Source: Bacteroidota bacterium (lineage in GTDB: Bacteria > Bacteroidota > Bacteroidia > Chitinophagales > Chitinophagaceae). Taken from it: a stretch of 64,000 nt of DNA. Position numbers and translations under genes: made by a program. The stretch spans positions 1 to 64,000 of the forward strand of contig JAFDYG010000490.1 of assembly GCA_018267545.1 (NCBI GenBank), written 5' to 3'. Shown in pieces: positions 8,046 through 16,998 of this stretch (positions within the stretch are counted from its first letter, which is position 1; every line of letters starts with the position of its first letter). The notes beneath the pieces are model-generated. The model was given only the letters and a program-made list of their open reading frames with translations. It did no database searches and was not told where the DNA came from.

Positions 8046-9711
8046 ATTTTTTCAATCCTTCCAGCAACGCCGTTCCAATCGGCACTCCCCATCCCGTCAC
8101 CGCATCATACCCCTTCCCAGCCGTATATCCACCGATCGAAGCCGTGCTATTATTCCCCGAGACGATATCCCTGCACACCGAAGCGCCCAGCGGCTGCCCG
8201 TTAGCCCCCGCCCCATACAACAACGGATTCAAATAACCTACCGGCGTCCCCAGACTCGCATTGATCCTCGCAATCAATGCCGCCCAAAGCGGCGCAGAAG
8301 CGCTCGTCCCGCCACTGGCCCCTCCACGTCCATCGACCACGACCCAATATCCCGTGTTGGCGCTTGCATCGGCAGCCACGTCCGGCACGACACGCCCATC
8401 GATGGCCCCCGGATTAACCGACTCTATCGTAACGGTCTGCCAGTCGGGACGCGCAAAATACGTGCTCACGCCACCACCCGTACTACCCCCATTGTCCTGA
8501 CGAAGTCCGTCTCCATCCTTCCAGGCGACTTCAGTGACAGCCCCCATAGTCGATTTACGCAGCGTAGTACCTCCTACCCCCAGCACATACGGGCTGGACG
8601 ACGGAAAGTCTACATGCGCATGTCCATCCCCTACCTGATCGTCCGAGCCATCATCGCCAGCAGCCACACAAACCGTAACGCCCAGCAACGCCGCAGCCTT
8701 TAGCGTATCGTTGATAGCGTCGAGCGCAGCGCTCGTCCACGCTCCTTGCGCATCCTCGGCATAACCCCAGCTGATCGACAGTACCGATACCGGATTATCC
8801 TGGTCATGCACCGCAGCATCGATGACATTCACCCATCCACTCTCGTCGAACGAAGAAAAATAAACCACGATATCCGCCGCCGGACATACCCCCGCAATCA
8901 CCTCCACATCCAGCATCACTTCCCCCTCCGCCCCATCCCGCTGGTTGGTCGGCGTATTGTTGATCGACACCGTCCGCACAGTCGGCATTGAGATATTCGC
9001 ATTCTTACAAAACGTAACCAGGTCACTCTCGAAATAACCACCCCCGAATTCCACTACCCCAACCGTCTGACCCTTTCCGTTACCATCGGGGAAATCGTAT
9101 ATCGCCGCCAGCTCAGCCGGATAGAACCAGGATCGGCTAGCCGCCGCCCGCTCCGCCAGATCCAGCGAAGTCGTCCGCTTCCGGATCGGCCGCCGTTTCA
9201 CCAGGGACCTAGTATCCAACCCAAAAACGCCGGTCACGATCCCATCCAGCTCAGCCGGCATATGCACTTCCCCCCTCCGTCCCCGATAATTCCCCGAAGC
9301 ATGTGAATAATGAAACAGCTTCAACAAAAAAGCCGATTCGATGACATCCGCCGTTCCCCCCACCCTGATACTGCAGCAAATAGGATCCTCCTTCAAAATC
9401 TGAAAACCCAAACCCGTCAACACCGTCTTCACCTTTTCCATATCCGCCGGATCAGCCCCATACTGCAATTCCAACTCACTCCGGCTGATACGCTTCACCT
9501 GCCCGCTCACCTTGGCCTCGCTCATCCCACCCCCATTCGTCCCCCCTCCTACATTCACCGCCCCACCCACATCCGGCAACGCCTGCTTCCTCCTCACCTT
9601 TATCGTCAGCTCAATCCACTCGTCGGGGTCCGCTACCCCCAATACCTTGGCCCCCGGCCGCACAGCCCTTGCACTCCCCGGTAAACTAACTCGTCCATTT
9701 GTCGATTTCAT
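8044..9711 (-). CDS. S53 family serine-carboxyl peptidase (sedolisin)
   Basis: 555 residues from the ATG at 9711. An upstream in-frame ATG at 9753 adds 14 residues. I prefer the later start because S53 proteins without signal peptides typically open with a RVxLPGS motif, here GRVSLPGSARA. Residues about 1-180 are the pro-domain (activation peptide). The peptidase domain has the Glu-x3-Asp pair in GEVMLD, the oxyanion Asp in VCVAAGDDGSDD and the catalytic Ser in GGTSASAPLW, plus a C-terminal Ca-binding segment (CRDIVSGNN, GYDAVTGWG). S53 enzymes are acid-active endopeptidases. No signal peptide is visible, so export would need another route. It converges with the GH18 gene and is divergent from the YeiH-like gene. 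Confidence 0.9.
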   Translation of the reverse strand: MKSTNGRVSLPGSARAVRPGAKVLGVADPDEWIELTIKVRRKQALPDVGGAVNVGGGTNGGGMSEAKVSGQVKRISRSELELQYGADPADMEKVKTVLTGLGFQILKEDPICCSIRVGGTADVIESAFLLKLFHYSHASGNYRGRRGEVHMPAELDGIVTGVFGLDTRSLVKRRPIRKRTTSLDLAERAAASRSWFYPAELAAIYDFPDGNGKGQTVGVVEFGGGYFESDLVTFCKNANISMPTVRTVSINNTPTNQRDGAEGEVMLDVEVIAGVCPAADIVVYFSSFDESGWVNVIDAAVHDQDNPVSVLSISWGYAEDAQGAWTSAALDAINDTLKAAALLGVTVCVAAGDDGSDDQVGDGHAHVDFPSSSPYVLGVGGTTLRKSTMGAVTEVAWKDGDGLRQDNGGSTGGGVSTYFARPDWQTVTIESVNPGAIDGRVVPDVAADASANTGYWVVVDGRGGASGGTSASAPLWAALIARINASLGTPVGYLNPLLYGAGANGQPLGASVCRDIVSGNNSTASIGGYTAGKGYDAVTGWGVPIGTALLEGLKK

Positions 9712-9753
9712 ACGATTTGTTTTAAAGTGTCGAAATATAAATTTAAAGTCCAT

Positions 9754-9761
9754 TAATTTTG
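9754..9761 (+). promoter_or_regulatory. Possible -7 box (TAATTTTG) for YeiH-like gene
   Basis: TAATTTTG fits TAnnTTTG, 45 bp before the start at 9807, inside the AT-rich 95-bp divergent region shared with the S53 gene. No -33 TTTG at normal spacing. Confidence 0.4.
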
Positions 9762-9806
9762 TAGACTAATAATTTTCCCTATTTTTACCCTTACTAAAAA
9801 CAGGTT

Positions 9807-11255
9807 ATGATACCTTCGAACCAGCCCGGCGCAACAGGCGCCGTAATACCCCCCGCGCCTGCCAACACCCTTAAGTCCCGCCTCAGCGAGGACTGGGTCG
9901 CCTTCATCATCGGCGCCGTCGTAATCACCCTCACCTTCATCATAGCAGGCATCTCCTCTCTGGTCAAGCTGCCTACCCCCATCTATAAATGGGCAACGAC
10001 AGAAGACCTCTTTAAAAAAGTCCTCGCGCCTTCCAACCTTCAGCTTCTGCTGCTCATCGGAGTGGTATTTCTCTTGTTAGCTGTTGCGGCAGTCACCCTC
10101 TTAGGAGGCAACCTGCGCCGTTTCGTAACGGGATTTGGGGTAGTATACTTGCTCGGCATCGTTTCTCTCATAATCGCCGGCAACTCGACCATCAGTTATA
10201 TTGGTCTCGAATATGTAATATTTGGCCTTCTTCTCGGACTCGCAATCAGCAACCTCGGCATCCTGCCCGACTGGCTGCGCGAAGCCGCCCGCTCCGAATT
10301 CTATATCAAAACAGGGCTGGTAATCCTCGGCTCCAGCGTACTGTTTACCGACATCATCAAAGCCGGCCTCCCCGGCATCCTCCAGGCCGTCATCGTCGTC
10401 AGCGTCGTTTGGTTCTTCGCCCTCTGGATCGCCCGCAAGCTCAAAGTCGATGACGAATTCGGCGTCATCCTCGCCTCCGCCGTATCCATCTGCGGCGTCT
10501 CGGCCGCCATCGCCGCCAGCGGCGCCATCAAAGGTGACAAACAAAAGCTCTCCTACGTCACCACCCTCGTCCTCATCGTAGCCCTGCCCATGCTCGTCCT
10601 CCAACCCTGGCTCATCCGCATCCTGCACATTCCCGAAATCGTCGGAGGTGCATGGCTCGGCGGCACCCTCGATACCACCGCCTCCGTAACGGCAGCCGCC
10701 CAGCTCGTCGGCCCCTCCGCACTCAAAGCCGGCGTCATCGTCAAATTCTCCCAAAACGTCCTCATCGGAGTAGCAGCCCTTCTGCTGGCCGTTTGGTGGA
10801 CCTTCAAAAAGAAGAGCATCCCCACCGCCACCGCCTCGGGAAACCTTTCCACTTCTCCATCCAACACCGCCGGCGCCTCAGCTGCACCAGAATCAAATAC
10901 CTCACCCACAACCGCTCCCATCGAACAGGAACGCCCCGGCTTCGGACTCATCTGGGAAAGATTTCCAAAATTCGTGCTGGGATTCATCCTCGTCTCGATT
11001 TTATTTTCTTTTTTTATCCCCGCATCAGCCGCCAGCCACGTCACCGATTCCCTCAATGCCCTCCGCACCATCTGGTTCTCCCTGGCCTTCGTCTGCATCG
11101 GCCTCGAAGCCCGCTTCGTCGACCTGATCAAGCTCAACGGCGGCCGCCCCGCCTTGGCCTTCATCGGCGCCCAAATTTTCAACGTCCTCTGGACCCTCCT
11201 CTGGGCCTACCTGCTCTTCAACGGCCAATTCCTTCCCATCCCTTCCTTAAAATAA
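9807..11255 (+). CDS. YeiH/UPF0324 family membrane transporter (putative sulfate exporter)
   Basis: 482 residues with about ten membrane spans. Family hallmarks are LGLAISNLGILPDW, ARSEFYIKTGLVILGSSVLFTDI, FGVILASAVSICGVSAAIAASGAIKGD, and GGAWLGGTLDTTASVTAAAQLVGPSA followed by KFSQNVLIG. These match PF03601, annotated as putative sulfate or sulfonate exporters although direct proof is scarce. The N-terminus is longer than in E. coli YeiH, and a Ser/Thr/Pro/Ala-rich linker of about 45 residues (around 335-380) splits the last group of helices. The gene stands alone, with an AT-rich promoter region upstream and a hairpin terminator downstream. Confidence 0.85.
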   Translation: MIPSNQPGATGAVIPPAPANTLKSRLSEDWVAFIIGAVVITLTFIIAGISSLVKLPTPIYKWATTEDLFKKVLAPSNLQLLLLIGVVFLLLAVAAVTLLGGNLRRFVTGFGVVYLLGIVSLIIAGNSTISYIGLEYVIFGLLLGLAISNLGILPDWLREAARSEFYIKTGLVILGSSVLFTDIIKAGLPGILQAVIVVSVVWFFALWIARKLKVDDEFGVILASAVSICGVSAAIAASGAIKGDKQKLSYVTTLVLIVALPMLVLQPWLIRILHIPEIVGGAWLGGTLDTTASVTAAAQLVGPSALKAGVIVKFSQNVLIGVAALLLAVWWTFKKKSIPTATASGNLSTSPSNTAGASAAPESNTSPTTAPIEQERPGFGLIWERFPKFVLGFILVSILFSFFIPASAASHVTDSLNALRTIWFSLAFVCIGLEARFVDLIKLNGGRPALAFIGAQIFNVLWTLLWAYLLFNGQFLPIPSLK

Positions 11256-11280
11256 AAACCCATCGATCATATCCCCCAAG

Positions 11281-11310
11281 AAGCCCTGCTCGCCAGGGCT
11301 TTTTCATTTT
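11281..11310 (+). terminator. Terminator after YeiH-like gene
   Basis: AAGCCCTG (11281-11288) pairs with CAGGGCTT (11294-11301) around CTCGC, followed by TTTCATTTT. It overlaps the 3' end of the decayed YhcG gene on the other strand. Confidence 0.85.
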
Positions 11311-12117
11311 TCCTTCACCACCGCCGCCAGCTCCTGTTCCAAATCTTCAATAGAAGGCAGTTCCCCCTTCAAGTTCTCCGGTACCGCATCAGCTATCCCC
11401 ATTCACCTTCAAAGGAAACTGCCTCCCCATATAAGCAAACCCCTGCCCCAGCTCCAAAATAAACTTCTGAATATGATTTATAAGCGCAGTCTCTAAATCC
11501 TTCTCCTGCGCCTCCTTCCCCAACATCAAAAAATCAAAATTGTAAGGATTCTTCAACGTCTCCTTAGCCAGATCAGCTTGCGGCTCAGGTAACGTCATCT
11601 TAAAATTATCGATCGCCTTCCCCTTCCGCCGATAAAGCCTACCCTCAATCTGAGCAGCAAGCACAGCCCTGGACCAATTATTCCTAATAGTCTCCCTAAC
11701 ATAAAACAAAGCCTCCGAAACATCAGAACACTTAGTGATAATCAGCCTATTATGCCCCCACGGAATTTGTCTCACAAGCTCTGGGACTTTTTCATCCCCA
11801 ATTTGTCTCACAACCTGTGAGACTTTTTCATCCTGATAAAACAAATACCATTTCCGAATATAAAACAAATTAGCTCGTGAAAACCCCTTCACCCCCGGAA
11901 ACACCTTCCCCAAATCCCCCGCCAGCCTCTCAATCAACCCATCTCCCCAACTCGACCTCTTCTGCTCCTTACAAATCTCCTTCCCCAAATGCCAATACAA
12001 CTCCAACAGCTCACGGTTTAATGCAACCGCCGCCTTCACCTGGGTCGATCGAATCCGTTCCTTCACCCCAACCAACCACTTCCTATGCTGTTTCTCCAGA
12101 ACCACCTTCTGCACCAT
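11304..12117 (-). pseudogene. YhcG family PDDEXK nuclease (DUF1016), internal deletion and frameshift
   Basis: An intact reading frame of 242 residues runs from 12117 to a TGA at 11389. It has the DUF1016 N-terminal domain (LNRELLELYWHLGKEI, GFSRANLFYIRKWY, IPWGHNRLIITKC, FYVRETIRNNWSRAVLAAQI) and the beginning of the YhcG nuclease domain (NPYNFDFLMLG, HIQKFILELGQGFAYMGRQFPL). It stops just where family members continue into the catalytic core. Directly past the stop, in another frame (to a TGA at 11304-11306), I read IADAVPENLKGELPSIEDLE and a Glu-rich end, which resembles the normal YhcG C-terminus. So the catalytic centre was deleted and the frames no longer match. Such proteins accompany restriction or defence loci; this copy stands alone and should be inactive as a nuclease. 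Confidence 0.8.
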
Positions 12118-12196
12118 AACACCTCCTTTTTAAGCGACCTCTAAACTAGCGATAATATCAGCAATCGAATCCCCAAAAATTCCTTACCTTAAAACC

Positions 12197-13669
12197 ATGA
12201 AATACCAACTCTTTCTCCTCCTTACTTTAACACTTATATCCTGCGCCCACGCGCAAACCGCCACAGCGCAAACTCCCCCCGCCCTATCCTCCATCCGCCA
12301 ACAAGACATCAAAACCGACATCTTCGACATGGCCGGCGACCACTTCCGCGGCCGCGAAGCCGGCACCCTCGACGAAATGAAAATCGCCGTCTGGCTCGCA
12401 GAAAAAGCCCGCGCCATCGGCCTCCGCCCCGGCGGAGACGACGGCACCTACTTCCAGTTCTTCTCGATGGTCCGCAACCGCATCAGCGCCGCAAGCACCA
12501 TCTCCATCGGCAATCACACATTCCCGTTATGGACCGAAGCCCTCCTTCCCCAAACTGCACCCGCTACCGTCGACGCCCCCATCCTATTCATCGACAGAAC
12601 AGACACCAATAGAACCGACATCAAAGGCAAAGTCGTCGCCCTCGTAGCCTCACCAGAAGGCCTCAACCTCCAGGTATCCCTACCACCCCGACGCTATATG
12701 GGCCTCGTCGCCCGCCGCTATGCCACCGGCCTGCTCAACAAAGGCGCAGTAGCCGTCATCTTCATAGCCGACCCACTCGCCGAAGCCGGCTGGGCCCTCA
12801 ACGCCTCCTACGCCGACCACGGCACCTACGCCAACGACGGTGACCCCGGCTCAACCCTCACGGAACGCGCACCCGTCCTATGGCTGCACGAATCCGCCCT
12901 CCCATTCGTAAAGACTCCCTCGCAAAACCTCAAGGCCAATATCTCGATCGAACACTTCCTGTATCCCTCCGTCAACGTCATCGGCATCCAGGATGGCACT
13001 GACCCCACCTTAAAAAAAGAATACGTCGTCTTTAGCGGCCACCTCGACCACGACGGCGTCCGCAATATCCCAGGCCCCGACTCCATCTTCAACGGCGCCG
13101 ACGACAACGCCAGCGTAAACGTAGCGCTCATGGCCATCGCACGCGCCTTCCACAAACAACCCGGCCGCCGCTCCGCCCTCTTCATCTGGCACGGCGCCGA
13201 AGAACGCGGCCTGCTCGGTTCACGATGGTACGCCATTCATCCCACCGTCCCAGCCTCGTCTCTCGTCGCTGTACTCAACGGCGATATGATCGGCCGCAAT
13301 AGCCCCGATAGCGCAGCCCTCCTCGGCTCCATACCACCCCACCGCAACTCTTCGGAACTCGTAGCCATGGGCCTCGCAGCCAATCAGGAAGGACCAAAAT
13401 TCCTCCTCGATACCAATTACGACAAAGCCTCCCACGTCGAAGGCTGGTATTTCCGCAGCGACCACCTCCCCTACGCCAGAGCCGGTATACCCGCCCTGTT
13501 TTTCACCTCGCTGCTCCACCCCGACTATCATACACCCAGGGACGAACCCTCCCGTATAGACACGGAAAAAATCACCCGTATAGCACAGTGGATGTACCGT
13601 ACCGGATGGAAACTGGCCATGAGCGATAAACGCCCAGCCCTCGACCCAAATTTTAAACTGGAAAGATAA
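12197..13669 (+). CDS. Secreted M28 family metallopeptidase
   Basis: 490 residues with a signal peptide ending near CAHAQ (a Cys inside the h-region could also act as a lipobox). An inserted PA-like domain lies around residues 120-250 (DIKGKVVALVASPEG, KGAVAVIFIAD). The M28 zinc site follows: SGHLDHDG (His282), NGADDNASV (Asp302), HGAEERGLLGS (Glu334-Glu335), VLNGDMIGRN and HPDYHTPRDEPSRID for the final His. M28 enzymes are aminopeptidases or, in plants and bacteria, glutamyl cyclase relatives; the substrate cannot be told here. It is divergent from the YhcG remnant and convergent with the acylase gene. Confidence 0.9.
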   Translation: MKYQLFLLLTLTLISCAHAQTATAQTPPALSSIRQQDIKTDIFDMAGDHFRGREAGTLDEMKIAVWLAEKARAIGLRPGGDDGTYFQFFSMVRNRISAASTISIGNHTFPLWTEALLPQTAPATVDAPILFIDRTDTNRTDIKGKVVALVASPEGLNLQVSLPPRRYMGLVARRYATGLLNKGAVAVIFIADPLAEAGWALNASYADHGTYANDGDPGSTLTERAPVLWLHESALPFVKTPSQNLKANISIEHFLYPSVNVIGIQDGTDPTLKKEYVVFSGHLDHDGVRNIPGPDSIFNGADDNASVNVALMAIARAFHKQPGRRSALFIWHGAEERGLLGSRWYAIHPTVPASSLVAVLNGDMIGRNSPDSAALLGSIPPHRNSSELVAMGLAANQEGPKFLLDTNYDKASHVEGWYFRSDHLPYARAGIPALFFTSLLHPDYHTPRDEPSRIDTEKITRIAQWMYRTGWKLAMSDKRPALDPNFKLER

Positions 13670-13740
13670 CCGCGCAGAACAGACCCCTGCGCCAAAGCAG
13701 AATCTCTATAGAACCGCGCAGATCCCAATATCCCCTGCGC
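13668..13740. repeat. Duplicated GCGCAG/CTGCGC dyad between convergent genes
   Basis: AACCGCGCAGA occurs at 13668-13678 and again at 13712-13722. Each copy is followed by CTGCGC (13687-13692 and 13735-13740), giving two 6-bp stems with 9- and 13-nt loops. No T-tract follows, so these are not standard terminators. They fill almost the whole gap between the M28 and acylase genes. Confidence 0.55.
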
Positions 13741-13746
13741 TAACAA

Positions 13747-16068
13747 TTACTCCTCACCGGGCTGATACTTCTTCTCCGCATGCTTCACCACGTCCTCGCG
13801 GTAGAAAAGCACATCCTTGAATGTACCAAACAAATACATAGACGCCTGATCAGAAAAATGCGGCGAAGCCGGATCACTGCTTTCCCCGCCCGTCACGATC
13901 GTCCTCGCCTTCACCCTTTTCCCAAACTCGACCGCAGCGATAAAACTATTCCCCGAAATCCCATACCGTTTCTTCGTATTCGGCATCACCCGGCTCACAT
14001 AAGAAGGCAGCGCGCCAAAAGTCGACGCGACCAATCCCGCCGCAAGACTTGGCTTCGTATCATCATACGTCTCCGTAATCTTACCCGTAAGCCGCTGATA
14101 CCGGCAAACATCCCCCCATTCCACCTTCCACGACCCATACCGCTGCCGCAGCTCATTCAAAGCCGCACTCAATTCCCCCGTCTTCTGCGCCGCCGTAGAA
14201 TGCGCCACCTCTGCCGCTATATTCCCCACCGCATTGGAAGCATCCTCCGACGTCTTCGGCCGCGGAGCATACTGCGCCATCCTCGTCCCCCATTCTACCG
14301 CCAGCGTCGTCGCCACAGAATGAACAGCCGACCGGCGATCCCACTTCTGTAAGATACCGACGGCTTCCTGCAACGTCCGTTTAGTCGAATCAGGAGCCGA
14401 AGCGTATGCCTCGAATAAAGCCGGCAACAAAACATCGAATGCCGTCAGATACCGGTCATATCCCTTTGCAATAAGACTATCCAGCGTAAACTCCGACGCA
14501 CCCGACAACAGCCGGGCTGCATTTACCGCCCGGAAATTCTCACCATCCGGAGCCATGTACGCAGGATACTTGCTCCGATCCGGACTGCTATTACCCGATA
14601 ACGAATACGGCGTAGAGTTACAATTCTGTATCCACCCCGTAGCCGGATTATACGCGTGCACGATCTCGTCCAGCTCATGCAAACCCTTCCATTCCGTAGC
14701 CGCAATCGAGCCATCTACCGGCAACGACCAGTTGTAGGAGCTATCCCTCCTCGGCATAAAGTTACCGTGCCAATAGGCAATATTACCCTGATCATCGGCA
14801 TAAACCGTATTATTGGTGGTATTGGCGCGGAGATCCATCGCCTTCTTGTATTCGTCGAATGTGTTGGCCTTTGTGATCAGCCAGGCCTCCAGCAAGGCAT
14901 TCATCGAGCGATTGTATTCCCGAAGACTCAGCCACTTCCCATCCCGGCTGGCCATCACCGGCCCATGATGCGTGTACAACCCGTTTACCGGCAATGCCTG
15001 TATTTCATCATCCTTCTTATAATAAATCGTAAACGGCTTCACCGTTACCGGCTTTGTGTGCCCCTCATACTCATATACCCACCCCTTGCCATCCTGTTTC
15101 ACTTTCTCTTCATACAAATCGGCCACGTCCGCAAAGCTCGACGTATGCATCCACCCACAGTGCGCATTGAACCCTTGATAGATAAAGAACTGACCCCAGG
15201 TTACCGCACCATACGTATTCAACCCCTCCTCACTCACCAGCTGCACCTCCATCCTGAAGTAGAACGGAACGTGGGGATTGATATATAATTCCGTCGCCTC
15301 CGACTTCGTCCGAAAACCCGAAAGGGCAAATCCATTGGAGCCTCTCTCCAGCACATCCTCCCCAAGCCCAATACCAGGCTGCCCAGTACCTAGCTCTTCC
15401 TCCTGCCGCACCTCGCTCGCTCCCTGCGACTCCGTCTGCTCCGATACATTCATCCCCCGGTCCGCCAGCACCATCCGCTCCACCGGCGACAAAACCTGCG
15501 CCTTTTGCACCGCCGCCACTACATTCTTGCTATAAAAATTCTTGATCTCATCCAACCTCGCCCCACCCGTACTCGTCGCCGACACACTCCCATCCGTAAA
15601 CATCAAGGCATACCAGGGCTCGAAACGCTTCAGCACCAAAGGATGAACATCCGGATGTTTATAAAGATAGTAGTTGACCCCATCGGCAAAAGCATCCAGC
15701 AACTTATGCATCCACGCCGGACTCTTTTCGTAGTCCGCCACGGCCTGCGCACTGTCATAGATAAGCCGCATCATCACATCCGTATACAAATAATTTTCTC
15801 CATACGCCTCCGCCTGCCGTCCCAGCATCTCCAGGTAGTTCTTCTCCACCCGGCTAAAATCGTTTTGACACTCGGCATACATCAATCCGAAGACTACATC
15901 GGCATCCGTCTTCCCATAGATATGCGGTACTCCCCATTCGTCCTGGATAATCGTAACAGCCTTCGCCTCCGCCTCATACCTGCGCCGCTCCTGTTCAGAG
16001 AAAGGTTGAGCCTGCACCAACGCCGGCAATACAAGCCCGGCCCAAAAAGTCATAAGCAGTCTATTCAT
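13747..16068 (-). CDS. Penicillin acylase family N-terminal-nucleophile amidohydrolase
   Basis: 773 residues from the ATG at 16068. The open frame continues upstream to 16206, but that would run into fdhD and hide the signal peptide (MNRLLMTFWAGLVLPALVQAQ). The alpha-subunit part contains EWGVPHIYGKTDADVVFGLMYAECQNDF. The predicted autocleavage site is RGSNGFAL, making Ser244 the nucleophile of the beta subunit. Further family motifs are NPHVPFYFRMEV, GVTWG-like YGAVTWGQFF, ANTTNNTVYADDQGNIAYWH and NCNSTPYS. Members hydrolyse amide bonds of beta-lactam side chains, N-acyl-homoserine lactones or acyl-peptides in the periplasm. Substrate unknown here; quorum quenching is possible but unproven. 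Confidence 0.9.
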   Translation of the reverse strand: MNRLLMTFWAGLVLPALVQAQPFSEQERRRYEAEAKAVTIIQDEWGVPHIYGKTDADVVFGLMYAECQNDFSRVEKNYLEMLGRQAEAYGENYLYTDVMMRLIYDSAQAVADYEKSPAWMHKLLDAFADGVNYYLYKHPDVHPLVLKRFEPWYALMFTDGSVSATSTGGARLDEIKNFYSKNVVAAVQKAQVLSPVERMVLADRGMNVSEQTESQGASEVRQEEELGTGQPGIGLGEDVLERGSNGFALSGFRTKSEATELYINPHVPFYFRMEVQLVSEEGLNTYGAVTWGQFFIYQGFNAHCGWMHTSSFADVADLYEEKVKQDGKGWVYEYEGHTKPVTVKPFTIYYKKDDEIQALPVNGLYTHHGPVMASRDGKWLSLREYNRSMNALLEAWLITKANTFDEYKKAMDLRANTTNNTVYADDQGNIAYWHGNFMPRRDSSYNWSLPVDGSIAATEWKGLHELDEIVHAYNPATGWIQNCNSTPYSLSGNSSPDRSKYPAYMAPDGENFRAVNAARLLSGASEFTLDSLIAKGYDRYLTAFDVLLPALFEAYASAPDSTKRTLQEAVGILQKWDRRSAVHSVATTLAVEWGTRMAQYAPRPKTSEDASNAVGNIAAEVAHSTAAQKTGELSAALNELRQRYGSWKVEWGDVCRYQRLTGKITETYDDTKPSLAAGLVASTFGALPSYVSRVMPNTKKRYGISGNSFIAAVEFGKRVKARTIVTGGESSDPASPHFSDQASMYLFGTFKDVLFYREDVVKHAEKKYQPGEE

Positions 16069-16129
16069 ACCCCCTAATTTAAGGGATAATTGCCACCCCG
16101 CCGCACCCGATTTTTGCCGACCATTTGCG

Positions 16130-16137
16130 TAAATTTG
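16130..16137 (+). promoter_or_regulatory. -7 box (TAAATTTG) directly before fdhD
   Basis: TAAATTTG fits TAnnTTTG and ends 4 bp before the fdhD ATG (16142), so transcription would begin at or next to the start codon. A TTTTTG tract lies 13 bp further up, closer than the usual -33 spacing. Confidence 0.45.
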
Positions 16138-16141
16138 ATAT

Positions 16142-16987
16142 ATGTCCAACATTTCATCCATCCTACCCCCCATCGGCGTCGCCCATTTGCCGGTCGCAAA
16201 GATCACCGGTCACCTCCGCCAGGAGGTGCAGGACGCCGTTGCCATAGAAGAACCATTGGAAATCAGCCTCGAATATGGCCCCGCTGACGACCGTAAAACC
16301 CGGCCCATATCTATTACCATGCGTACCCCCGGCCAGGACGCCGACCTGGCCCTTGGCTTCCTTTTCACCGAAGGCATCTTATCCGGCTCCGCCTCCGTGC
16401 ACTCCATAAGCTCCACACCCAATTCCATCCGTATCTCTCTAGACCCCGCCATTATCCCCGACCTTGCCCGCCTCGAACGGCATTTTTATACGAGCTCCAG
16501 CTGCGGAGTCTGCGGCAAGTCTTCGATCGAATCCTTAAAAACCCTGCCCCCCGCTCATATCCAGCCCAAAACATCCCAACCCCTCGATGCCTCCGTCCTA
16601 CTCGACCTTCCTATAAAGCTTCGCAACAACCAGGACATCTTCGATTCCACCGGAGGCCTGCACGCCGCGGCCCTGTTCGATTACAACGGCGAACTCTTAA
16701 CCCTGCGCGAAGACATTGGCCGTCACAACGCAGTAGACAAGCTCATCGGCCAGGCCCTCCAGCAAGCCCGCCTACCCCTCATCGAACGAATCCTCCTGCT
16801 CTCAGGTCGCGCCTGCTTCGAACTAATCCAGAAGGCAGCCATGGCCGGCATTACCATCATCGCCGCCGTAGGCCCCCCGTCCAGCCTCGCCGTCCAGCTC
16901 GCCGAAGAAACAGGCATCACGCTGATCGGCTTCCTAAGAGAAGAACGATTCAACATATATTCCGCAGCCTATCGTATTCACATCTAA
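16142..16987 (+). CDS. fdhD: Formate dehydrogenase accessory sulfurtransferase FdhD
   Basis: 281 residues. The key motif SSSCGVCGKSS gives Cys121 and Cys124, which in E. coli FdhD receive sulfur from IscS and pass it to the bis-MGD molybdenum cofactor. Other conserved parts are MRTPGQDADLALGFLFTEGIL near residues 60-80, LFDYNGELLTLREDIGRHNAVDKLIG around 180-205 and LLSGRACFELIQKAAMAGI. It acts in the cytoplasm. The molybdoenzyme gene follows after 11 bp in the same direction and is surely the client. No other molybdenum-cofactor genes are in the window. Confidence 0.95.
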   Translation: MSNISSILPPIGVAHLPVAKITGHLRQEVQDAVAIEEPLEISLEYGPADDRKTRPISITMRTPGQDADLALGFLFTEGILSGSASVHSISSTPNSIRISLDPAIIPDLARLERHFYTSSSCGVCGKSSIESLKTLPPAHIQPKTSQPLDASVLLDLPIKLRNNQDIFDSTGGLHAAALFDYNGELLTLREDIGRHNAVDKLIGQALQQARLPLIERILLLSGRACFELIQKAAMAGITIIAAVGPPSSLAVQLAEETGITLIGFLREERFNIYSAAYRIHI

Positions 16988-16998
16988 AACAAGCCATC

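Noticed and set aside
10101-10754. Acidic 217-codon open frame opposite the YeiH-like gene
   Set aside because: Composition of almost only Gly, Asp, Glu and Ala reflects the complement of a GC-rich membrane-protein gene; no start signal or homology.
16069-16206. N-terminal extension of the acylase gene up to 16206
   Set aside because: It would overlap fdhD and its promoter and hide a clear signal peptide that begins at 16068.
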